Below, piece by piece: positions 11,122 through 20,954 of a stretch of DNA of 64,000 nucleotides (position 1 is the stretch's first letter; each line of letters opens with the position of its first letter). The stretch spans positions 8,693,001 to 8,757,000 of the forward strand of contig NC_088308.1 of the NCBI RefSeq assembly GCF_910592395.1. The letters run 5' to 3'. Under the pieces are notes generated by a model. The model did not search any database. It was given only the letters and a program-made list of their open reading frames with translations, and was not told the DNA's origin. The DNA is from Lineus longissimus. Lineage: Eukaryota > Nemertea > Pilidiophora > Heteronemertea > Lineidae. A program made the translations under genes and the position numbers.

Positions 11122-12487
11122 CGCAATTTTCATAAGGTTTCCCCTGTACATTGTCGTCAAGGGCAGTGTCAGAGCATACATGGAACACTGACTACGCCAA
11201 GTGTACAGCCTCATCAAGCCATATAAACAACCCAATTAAAACAATATGTACAATTAAACTTGTTCACGACGCGTTTTTTAATGTATTCCTTCAATGAATT
11301 TGCTCTTCTCTTGTTGCATTAGTAACCTATTTTTCTGAAGGTGCTCGATGTGTGACGTGCCAAAACTGCAGAATTGCTAAAACTTCTAATTGCCGTTGAG
11401 AAACCTTCGGTTGATCGAGTTGCTAAAACTCGGGCGTTTTCTTGTTGCAAAACTTTCGTTGGAGTTTTTCAAACTGCAGAATTGCTAAAACTTCTAATTG
11501 CCGTTGAGAAACCTTCGGTTGATCGAGTTGCTAAAACTCGGGCGTTTTCTTGTTGCAAAACTGTCGTTGGAGTTTTTAAACCTTCGGTGGATACTTTCCC
11601 GTGTATGACTAGACAAATGACAACGCCACGCTGGACCACTCGCGACGTGTTGGTCGATTTATTTACACCGGCAAAGTTATAGTTAAGCCGACAAATCATT
11701 GGACAAATTTGGCGGCGTTTGCGGAGGGACCAATGCGCCCATTCATACACAGATGTAAGTGTGCTAACTCTTTTATACCTTATAGTGGATAGAGTGTCCC
11801 GGGACAAATAATGAAATTCCTGTTGGCTTTTATCTCTCGGGTATTGAATGTTATGGTTGTAGAATCAAACCATAACCGGTGACAAAAGGGAAAGACACAT
11901 TTAAGACTGCTACACCGAGTAGTAACATTTCGGCGCCTTCAAGGAGAATACGTACAAGCTGCTAGATCCGTCAGAATATGAGAAAAAATAAATATGCAAT
12001 AGGGCTGGTCATTTTTCAAGGGAAACATGTTTTACTCGTACACCGACAAACGAAAGGAGACAAACGACAGACACAAAATACTATGCTCGAAAGAATAGGA
12101 CGTAGCTATTCCATAACGGATATTTGTCACATCCCCAGGAAAGAGGAGATGGGTGACTCGACAGAAAAATATCCTACTTCAAAATCATAGCCCAAAAATC
12201 AAATTGCTGGAAAATGTCAACTTTGGTCATCTTCAGACACACATCGAGTGGCATAACATCACACATAGGTATCCTAGTATGCAACGTACTCATTTATATT
12301 CCGATGAACAGGAATATATTCATACATCAAATATATTTGCAAGACTGGTGTATCTTGCCATAAAATATATTACGCAACTGTTGCTACACACTCATTGTAT
12401 ATAGTGCAGTTAATTTGTACAATGTATATTATACACATGAGATCAGTTAAGGAGATTTAATTTCACCTAACTATAGGATTGGAACAT
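11122..12487. other. Region between receptor copy 4 and the intact acyltransferase
   Basis: No gene is supported. It contains the 108-bp tandem repeat at 11,363-11,578, then AT-rich sequence without clear structure. Short reading frames at 11,374-11,682 and 11,978-12,404 lack family features. Confidence 0.5.
11363..11578. repeat. 108-bp direct tandem repeat, two copies
   Basis: Units 11,363-11,470 and 11,471-11,578 begin aaactgcagaattgctaaaa and are nearly identical. A third, short partial copy (aaaccttcggtggat) follows. 108 is divisible by three, so an accidental ORF spans both units. Confidence 0.88.
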
Positions 12488-13978
12488 CTATTCCGCCATC
12501 TTGATAAGAATGGCCTGAATGTCATCTAGGTATTCACTTGCAATTTCGCCAGGACATCTATCCTTCCTGTAGGTCGTCGTCCAAGATAATCTGCCATTTA
12601 GTGTCACAGGATAATGACAAAAAATTCGATAATCATCGTTGTTGTTGTTGCAACAATATGTTGAAACAACATGGCATGCGAATTGTCTCCCTGTTGAGCA
12701 ATCTGGTTTTATTTCACAGTTTCCAAGGTTGGATACAAAGAATGAACTGATGAAAGGTATGCTTCCTTGATTGAAGTTTCGAAATCTGTCAAGGTCTTCA
12801 TTCTGAATAAGGCAACAATAATCTTTCTTGTTGTGAAGGAATGTTCTCTTCTTCAGTACATTTTTTACCAAGCTGTGGCATTTCTCAGCGACTCGCCAGA
12901 AGCGATCCTCGTGCTTCTCATTTTTTACGGTGGGCACCGAGATATTCATGAATGACATCGCGCTAAGATAACCAGCCTGTTCTAGCGGTATCGGCGGATT
13001 TCCAAAGCGCCGGATGTTGATCATAAAGCAAGTCCTGAGGGAGATGGCACCACGCAAACTTGTGTATTTCGTCACTAATTTTGCCATAGCAATAGCTGCT
13101 GCAGCTTCGATGTACCCGTTGACCGTCACCCCATGTTGCTTAGATTTGGTAACTATCCGTGTCGTCTGTTGGCTTGTTAATTCAAAGATAGCAATATCGG
13201 ACCCCTCGAAACTTGATGCCTCTTCATTCAGATAGTTTGGTCGAACAGATTTGATGAATTCATTAGCCACATTGTCGCAATAAAAGGGTATGATTAATGG
13301 AACAAGTAACTTACGAGCATTATTTTCCAAGCTAGTGGCCGTTAGAGATGGAAACAGCTTCTCCAAGCATTGCCCCAATTCAAGACTTTTTATGTTCTTG
13401 CAGTCAGTGCGACCAGCTACACTATCTTCTAGGAATCTGCGAAAATCTGTCACGATCACATTCATCAGTGTACAACCATCAACAATGGCGTGATTGTAAC
13501 AGAAAACGAACGAGTGGCGCCACATTTTGGTTTCGGAATTCCACCTCGTTTCCAGCATCTTCACTCTCCACTGCAGACCTTCTCCGTTAAAACTAACAGT
13601 AAGTTGTTTGCGCATGGTTTCTTTCCAATCAGCTGATTCTAAGACTTCCAGATTTGCCTCGATTTCTTTGTTGAAATATGTCAGATATCTTTCCCTGACG
13701 GATTCACCCATCGTGATCCCCATGCGCAAGATGGGATGTCGTGTGTAAAGTTTTCTGAGTGCGTCTCTGACGTTTTCTTCGGTCATTTTTGCCTCGCATT
13801 CGATGAAGAGAGCTTGTGCTATAATCTGCCAACCGCATTCAGCCTGTCCGTGATCAAATAGGCATTCTACGGAACCGAGCTCCCTGCCTTGTAGTCCCCT
13901 CGTAGTCAGAAAGTCACAGTCGTTAGTCCGACTCGACAGGCTCGAAGATGGTATAGCTCGTCCAAAAATGACTCCCAT
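12488..13978 (-). CDS. Condensation-domain/alcohol-acyltransferase-like protein, single exon
   Basis: Open frame of 496 codons, apparently intronless. The hallmark is N-H-A-I-V-D-G at residues 162-168: the HHxxxDG acyl-transfer motif of the chloramphenicol-acetyltransferase/condensation superfamily, with Asn in place of the first His and the catalytic His (163), Asp (167) and Gly (168) kept. Other family-like features are G-V-T-V-N-G-Y at 283-289 and S-N-L-G at 416-419, as in alcohol acetyltransferases and polyketide-associated acyltransferases. It would transfer an acyl group, probably from a CoA or carrier thioester, to an alcohol or amine; the substrate cannot be told. There is no signal peptide or membrane segment, so it is probably cytosolic. 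A TATA-like run lies about 100 bp upstream. Fragments of the same gene lie between the receptor copies to the left, so this is the surviving member of an amplified gene. The ATG at 13,976-13,978 is the first in frame. Confidence 0.82.
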   Translation of the reverse strand: MGVIFGRAIPSSSLSSRTNDCDFLTTRGLQGRELGSVECLFDHGQAECGWQIIAQALFIECEAKMTEENVRDALRKLYTRHPILRMGITMGESVRERYLTYFNKEIEANLEVLESADWKETMRKQLTVSFNGEGLQWRVKMLETRWNSETKMWRHSFVFCYNHAIVDGCTLMNVIVTDFRRFLEDSVAGRTDCKNIKSLELGQCLEKLFPSLTATSLENNARKLLVPLIIPFYCDNVANEFIKSVRPNYLNEEASSFEGSDIAIFELTSQQTTRIVTKSKQHGVTVNGYIEAAAAIAMAKLVTKYTSLRGAISLRTCFMINIRRFGNPPIPLEQAGYLSAMSFMNISVPTVKNEKHEDRFWRVAEKCHSLVKNVLKKRTFLHNKKDYCCLIQNEDLDRFRNFNQGSIPFISSFFVSNLGNCEIKPDCSTGRQFACHVVSTYCCNNNNDDYRIFCHYPVTLNGRLSWTTTYRKDRCPGEIASEYLDDIQAILIKMAE

Positions 13979-14073
13979 TCTTTCTATTCAGGACTCTGAT
14001 GTTAGTGTGATGAACTTAAATGCGAGTCGAAGCAGGAGCAACACCTGTCAGTCAGCGAGAATAAAGTGGCAGA

Positions 14074-14085
14074 AATATATATATC
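14074..14085 (-). promoter_or_regulatory. Candidate TATA box of the acyltransferase gene
   Basis: On the minus strand the sequence reads GATATATATATTT about 96-107 bases before the acyltransferase ATG. That leaves room for a transcription start about 30 bases downstream and a 5' UTR of 60-80 bases. Position and composition are the only evidence. Confidence 0.4.
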
Positions 14086-14474
14086 AAGCCAGATGTTCAG
14101 CAAACGCGAGAGGAATAAATCTCCAGTTGCCCTATGGCCTTTGTGTTTGCCTTTCCCAACAGCTGAATAAATCCCATAAATTGCAATTACGTATTTTTTC
14201 AAATATCTGGGATGGCCACCCGTGGATTGCCGTAGGTTAACCGTACAGTCAATCTTTTTTGATTGAAACAAAAATAAAAATAACAGGAAGTGATCATCGA
14301 CACCTTACAATGATTCGATGTTGTAGCAAACAAAGTGGTAGGTTTTTAAGATGCCTAGACGAAGACAATTCAATTCAATTCAATTCAATTTATTGCACAA
14401 CTATCAAAGGATAAGACAATATGGCAGTACATATATACAAATACAACACATACAAAAATATTTTTAAAAGAAAG

Positions 14475-17400
14475 TTACATGTATATGGTAATTAAAATAA
14501 AACCACAATGACTTATTAATAAGTGCCCCTGAAGAGCTGTTTGTCTTTCTTCAAAGGCTTTTGAGATAAAAATAGCGGTATCTAAAATAATCTTACTGTC
14601 AGTACTACTCATAATAGAAATAAAATCCAGATTTGAAAATAACTGACTACATTTATAAAAATTTATACTTGTGAGATACTCGTCTCTTAATTTATTGTTA
14701 GAGGGACATCGTGCAAAAAAGTGAAACTCGTCCTCGACAACGTTACATCCAAAAGGACAGAGACGCTTTTCTAACTGAGCACCAAAGTGTCTACCTTTTT
14801 CGATGAGTAGGTTGTGATTGCTAAGGCGAAACTTAGCCATTTTTGAAAACAGCCCCCTGTTTTTTAGAACATTAAGGTAGGGCTCAAATTGGTACTCAGT
14901 TTTAAAAGTTCTGTAGATTCTGAGTTAGTTTTTTTGACTAGAATTTGACCTTTTGTCATTTTGTAATACAGAGAAGAAATGAAAATGATACAATAATTCG
15001 AGTGAATTTGATACATTAGTACTACTAGACGAGAGATCGAGATTTTTCTGAAATTTAGTGTTTAACACATCAATAGTTGCTGATACAGATTTGTTGATAC
15101 TACAGGACGAAGTGAGCTTTTTGTCAACTTCATAAGCTTCATTAAGGATTGTATTACTGGAGTTTTTAACATGAGATAGGTAATCAAAAGTGTGTTTGAA
15201 CATAAATACAAGGAAAGGATATTGTCCTAGTTCTGCCTTCACTCCGCAGTTTGATGTAAATCTATTAACACCCAAGATCCATTTACAAAATTTAGACAAT
15301 AATTGCTCAAATGGAAAACGATCCAATTGTTTGACAAATTTATTGCTGTCGTTGATAAGTCACGTAGTGACTTGAGAAAAGCGAAACTCCAAATTTCACA
15401 GTTATAGAGAATTGGCCTGATAAAGCTATTAAACAAACGAATAGCAGTACGAGGTTCTATTCGATTGGAGTTAATTGTTTTCATCAGAACAAAAAAAGCT
15501 TTGGAGCCTTTTTTGGTAAGTACTTCAACTCCAGACTTAAAAGAACCCTTATAGTCAATGGATGTTCCAAGATATGTGAAGTCATACACCCTATCAAGTA
15601 TAACATTGTCCAGTGTAAAAGGTACCTGATCTGAGAGTTTCTTTTCGAAAACCAAAATCTTTGACTTGTCCAAATTGATTTGAAGTCTCCATGTTTTACA
15701 ATATTGTGACAAGCCATTGAGACATGTCTGAAGACCTGGTTAGGTTAGGGAGAAGAGAACCAAATCATCTGCATACAGTAAAGACGACAATTTGGTTGTA
15801 TCTAATAGTGCTGGCGATGGATTAGTCTGATCCAGTACATTTACAATATCATTGATAAAAATATCAAATAGTGTGGGACTAAGAACATCCCCCTGACGAG
15901 TACCAACTTTGACTTTAAAAAACCGTGACATCCCTTGAGGGAATTTGATACAACTTGACATAGAACCATAAAAGTTTTTTATATAATTAAGGTAGTTGCC
16001 AGAAATATTGACGTTCATCATTTTAGAGAATAAACCACTACGCCAAACACTGTCAAATGCCTTTTTAAGGTCGACAAAACAACAATATATTTTTTTACCT
16101 TTGCTGAAGTACTTGTTAACAATGGTTTTGATGATAAAAATGTTGTCACTAGTTCTTGCACTTTTCTTAAAGCCATTCTGACAATTACTGATAACATTAT
16201 CCCGATCCATATATGATACGAGCCTGGCATTTAGTACAGATGAGAACAGTTTACACAAACAGCTGGAAATAGTAATTCCACGATAATTATTAGGGTCAAT
16301 GGGGTCACCTTTTTTAAAAAATAGGGACAATATAACCATATCTCCATTGAGATGGAGAAAGTGAACTACCTAAAATTAGATTGAAAACTTTGGTGAGGAG
16401 AGGCAAAAGGTGATCTGAGCCAGTTTTAATCATTTCATTAGAAATTGAATCAAAACCAACTGCCTTACCATTTTTGAGCTTTTTAATGGATTTTTTTAAT
16501 TTCACCAATAGTGAATGGTTTATTGAGTTCTGCCACTTCTGAATCAGAGATGGAACAATCATGTAATTGAGCCTGAGGATTGGATCCCTGTACAGAACCA
16601 CATGTAGGACTACTACTACCTTTAAAGTCTGAAGGAAGAGCAAGATCCTCAAAATGCTTTAATAAAACCGATGGATTGACATTATTTTGGGCCGGCGTCT
16701 GAGCACAGTCATTTAATTGTTTTATAGTTTCCCAGAACATCTTTGGGTCTTTTTTCTCGGACTCACATAGCTTGTTAACAAGAAAATCCTTATTTTCTCT
16801 TTTGGCTCTTTTGATCGCTTTGTTACATTGGTTGCACATAGCTCGAAGACGACCTGCGAGATAAGTATTATTGGGCTCGCGGGAGAGAGTCTTTGATAAA
16901 CTTCGGATATTAGACCGCAGAGATTTGCAGTTTTCGTTATACCAATGTTTGTGCGACTTCTTGGGATTTGTCCTCTGATGAGGTTTAGAGCCTATGGATA
17001 TTTTTAGACTGACCTCAGCAGCTTCAGTAAAAATACGGTTCACATCACGAATGGCTGCGTCTATACCAGATTGTTCGTGACTGTATTGTACACTTTGAAA
17101 GTACCGTAACTGTGCATTAATTGCCTTAGATTCCAATACCTTAGCAAATCTCAGTTTACCATCATCATTCCATAAATACTTTTTTGGTAATGGAGTCAAA
17201 TCACACAGTGACTCATCAATCCTATCCTTTGTTGATAAATCTGCCGGTACATTGATGTCAAAAGAAATCTGACAATGATCGGACAGAGCAAGATCAAAAG
17301 GATGTACACAAAAATGATTTACAGACGCAAACAGCTCTTCAGAGACAAGTTTGTGGTCTATTGCGCTTTAAACACTTTATCCTGGCATACTTTAAAATAT

Positions 17401-18153
17401 GTGAAGTTACCAAAATAATCACCAATGTCTCTACCATTCAAAAATCTAAGTTTGTTTCCAACAGCAATATCAATCAGGGATTTACCATGTCTGTTGAGAA
17501 CATTATCACGATGAAGCCTCACTGGGATACTGTCATCATCACATACATAATTCAAATGGTCACCAATTGGCAAATGGAGGACGGGATCTTTCTGAATAAA
17601 GTCGAGTTCTCCACCGATTCGACTATTGAAATCACCGGATAGAGCTATCATACCCTGACTTTTATACATAAGTACCTCATCCTGGAATAGTTCCCAGGTG
17701 TCATTTAAATGAGGTGAACCAGAAGGTGGAATATAAGAAATGCAAAGAAATATTGATTTCTTGAATTTAAAGAAATTAGATTTGAGTTCTAGCCACAGTA
17801 AGTTTTCGGATTTACTGCCTAGAATTTTGACACCCTTTTTGATAGAGTTTTTGATGAAACATAACATGCCACCCGAGGCACGTCTGGCATGTTTCGATAG
17901 GTTTCGATTTGTTGTAGGTATAATAGTCAGGAAGCTGAATTGAAGAATTCTCTGTTGTCCAAGATTCTAATACACCGAAGATATCACATTTGGCGATTCT
18001 ATTCAGTAAACTAGAGTCAGAAAGCTTCCATCCGTAAATGCCAGAACCATTTAAATTTAGAGTGCTAACTGTAATACAATTACGCATGTTAAACAAAAGT
18101 TTGTGACCATAATGAAATAACAGAGTTCTATAGAGTTCAGGCATGAGGCTCAT
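14475..18153 (-). pseudogene. LINE ORF2: endonuclease-reverse transcriptase, many breaks
   Basis: Starts at ATG 18,151-18,153, overlapping the ORF1 stop as ATGA. In order: apurinic-type endonuclease with N-L-N-G near the start, S-G-D-F-N-S-R at about 17,630, and a conserved S-D-H just downstream of 17,358 in another frame; a linker with many basic residues (17,199-16,483); and the reverse transcriptase (16,340-15,240) with K-K-G-D-P, N-Y-R-G-I-T, D-L-K-K-A-F-D-S-V, T-R-Q-G-D-V-L-S-P and the catalytic Y-A-D-D at 15,764-15,775. The C-terminal part (14,840-14,475) has a Cys/His cluster, C-P-F-G-C then D-E-F-H-F-F-A-R-C-P. Frames change near 17,860, 17,300, 16,550, 16,320 and 15,280. A TAA follows YADDLVLFSLT in frame and another lies near 14,925. 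The protein is inactive as it stands. Confidence 0.88.
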
Positions 18154-20645
18154 CCACGTTGGAAATGAGGAAAGGCAGGCATGCCAGAGTAGGGTCCATA
18201 CATATGTGGAGGACCAGGCTGGACTTGTGGCAATTGCATTGCATTGTTCATGAAGTTCTTCATGTTCATGTGATCATGCACGACAGGCATTGACCACTGA
18301 AAAGGTCCATTGCGCTGAAAATTGTTCATGTTTGCGGGATGATATCCGAAATGTGGCATAGCACGGTATTCTGAGAAGTCTGGTTGACGATCATGCATTG
18401 AATTGGCAGACGGAATGGTGACAGGACGGCGCTGTCCGCTGATAGCGTGACTGGTCTGCACTGATTGGCGGGACTTTGAAAAGTCAGGAAGACGCCATGT
18501 GTTGGATGATCAGACGAAGTGGTATTACTGTTATGATCACGCCGTCTGTCAAAACTGTGTCTGGTCTGCATTGGCTGGCGGGACGATTTACTCTGTTGAA
18601 ACTTAGATCGTTCATTTGAAGATGAGTCATCTGAACCATGTGAGCCTCGAGAGCGAGTGTTTTTCTGAGAGAGTGATTCAGTAAGACCGATCAAAGGGCG
18701 AACCTGTGCAGCGATCCTACGTACCATCCGAGCAACACCGCCATGTTTCACACTAAGATGTACAGTGTCGTGGTATAGATCAGCTGCAAAGACACCGATG
18801 TCAAGGAAACATGCGCCACCCTTTGTGGGTTCATACTCCTCGCACTGAATTTGAAGCATTGCGTTCACTTGCTTTATCGTGTCGTTGAGTGCCAGATCAC
18901 CACGTGTAGCTGGCGCACTGACCATACAAATGTTCGCATTTGGATGTTTTTCATGCGCTGTTTTTAGAAGGGTTTGAATGTTTTTACGACATTCACCGGG
19001 ATTAAAGTTTGTTGCATCTTTTGTGCCAAGAACAAAGACAACAGCTTTTTCAGCTTGGATGTACGAGTCTGACACGAAGTCGGAGGCACCATTAAACGAT
19101 TTATCCCCCAGCATGTGCTTCTTGACGGATACCCTGTCTTTTCAAAACATAGCCCCTGCATGAATGTTCTTAACATGCGAGGAACCAACGAGAAGGACGT
19201 CGCAGATGGACCGGACCATAGATCTTACAGGGGACGCATTGATTTCATTGTGAAATTCCTCGTCATCGGGGAGGGAGTCGAATCTGTTTTCGCAGGGCAC
19301 CTCAATTTTTTTCTTCTCTGACCGTTCTGCACGTTTGGCTGCACGTTTAGATGGTTTAGAGTAATAGTCTAGTTGGTCGTTTTTGAAACTTGTGTAGTCC
19401 TCTGACAGATAACTGACCTTGAATAGATTTGATCATTTCGAAAGCAGCAGTTAGTCTGTCGTTTGTTGTCTTCACTTCACCCTTGATGGTGTCATTACTG
19501 GCAGCGAAACCAAGCAGCCTCGAGTCAGTATTATCCAGTCGGACACTCATAGTTTCAAAACGTTTGGCATTGGCGGACTTGTTAGACTCCATTGTTTTCT
19601 TAAGAGATGAAATGTCAGATGACAGTTTCTGTGTTGATTTTACAAAAGACACGAAGTTTTGTTCCATGGCTTCCATATCTACTGAGATATGAGAGTCCTT
19701 TTGAATATCACACACAATCTTAGAAAGTGAGGTGAGGTTGTTCTCCAGAGCTTGAAAGCCAGAGTGGAACTTGTCCATGACCTCATCGCATTTACACGAT
19801 TTCGAACTGGTAACATGGTCCAGCGAGGGCGAGGGTAGAGTAGGGGTAAGCGTTTTCGTCCCCTGTGCAGCACCTGAGTCAGGATTAACATCTTCATCTG
19901 AGAAAAGATCCTGAGAGGACGAAGGTGTTTTGTCGATGACCGTATTGTCATCACAAGGCAGCGTTTCTGCGTTCACAATCACATCATCAGGGTCATTCAG
20001 GTTGCATTTATCAGATTCAGAGTTTGTAACCACCACGTCAGCAGTAACCACCACATCAGCAGTATGATTTTCGTCTGGAGTCTTACATGTATCACTATCA
20101 GCTACAATAGGGTTCAACGATTCGCAGGGAGAGAGAGATTTCCTTATGCGTGTGAAATGGCGACTGCACCAATCCATGAAACCACCTCCTTGTATCATCA
20201 CAAAAGAGTTCTTTTGATAGAAGTTCAGAATAACATACAACTTACTATCAGTATCAGCAGTATCTACATCATTTGAATCCGACTGAATCATAGTCACGCG
20301 GATTGCAGAGCCTCCAGCGATTTTTGATTCTGTAACCTGCATAGATTTGGAGAGTTCAGCGTCTTTGAAGTATGCGAGTGTCATATTCCGCCATGTAGTC
20401 AAGCGATCACTATAGAATTTAGCATTACACGGGAAATATGCACCTCCTCCGTCTCCGACTACTTCTCCAGCTCCATCATTGTACGCGTCATTTCCGTCGG
20501 CCCGTTGCCATGAATAATCATAAAACAGGGTTTCCGGTTGTGCCTTCAATTGTCCAATGCTCGTCTTAGTGTTTGGCTTTTTCGTATTATCCACACTGCG
20601 TATTTGCTCTTTCAAAAGTTTGAAATGATTTTCGAAGTCGGCCAT
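18150..20645 (-). pseudogene. LINE ORF1: coiled-coil and SGNH/esterase protein, broken
   Basis: The first 429 codons (20,645-19,356) are open: a novel N-terminal region, an acidic low-complexity middle with a duplicated TADVVV, and a predicted coiled coil near the end. A one-base shift near 19,410 moves the frame. The next block carries V-L-L-V-G-S-S-H-V-K-N-I, the nucleophile motif of SGNH hydrolases, at about 19,155-19,190. An in-frame TGA at 19,142-19,144 follows. The domain goes on to D-T-V-H-L, the Asp-His pair expected of the catalytic triad, near 18,750. A second shift near 18,460 leads to a Pro/Met/His-rich tail ending at 18,150. Such ORF1 proteins bind the element RNA; the esterase role is not settled. 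Confidence 0.82.
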
Positions 20646-20723
20646 GTTTGCTCAGCTGTTCACAGAATGTACACGGGTGCCTAGTGCATCGCACTATGCA
20701 ATCACAGTGCTGGGAGCGCGGGA

Positions 20724-20919
20724 ACGAAGAGTCAGGCCGAGAATAAAATCCGACCAATTAGTAGTGTAAAACAACTTAAGATATAGTTTAAAATAGTCAT
20801 AGAGGATCTTGGTATACTTTAAATTCGTTTAGTATCGTATTGGAATTGTAAGAGTTTTCGAATGTTTGAGATAGCTGCAGTTTCATTTTCTGCGGAAAAG
20901 GGTCAGGGAGGGTATTGTT

Positions 20920-20954
<35 letters not shown>

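Larger units (their letters stand above)
14366..20723 (-). mobile_element. Nearly full-length two-ORF non-LTR retrotransposon (CR1/L2-like), decayed
   Basis: On the minus strand the order is GC-rich 5' end, ORF1 (coiled coil then SGNH esterase), ORF2 (endonuclease, reverse transcriptase, C-terminal zinc knuckle), AT-rich 3' UTR, and a tail of repeated CAATT-type units seen as (attca)n at 14,366-14,390. ACGAAGA occurs exactly at both outer edges (14,359-14,365 and 20,724-20,730) and is a candidate 7-bp target-site duplication. ORF2 has about five frameshifts and at least two in-frame stops; ORF1 has two frameshifts and one TGA. It is therefore an old, non-autonomous insertion. An esterase-type ORF1 is known for CR1-group elements; the clade assignment is an inference. 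Confidence 0.85.

Noticed and set aside
11374-11682. 102-codon ORF
   Set aside because: It exists because the 108-bp tandem repeat is a multiple of three and lacks stops; no other coding evidence.
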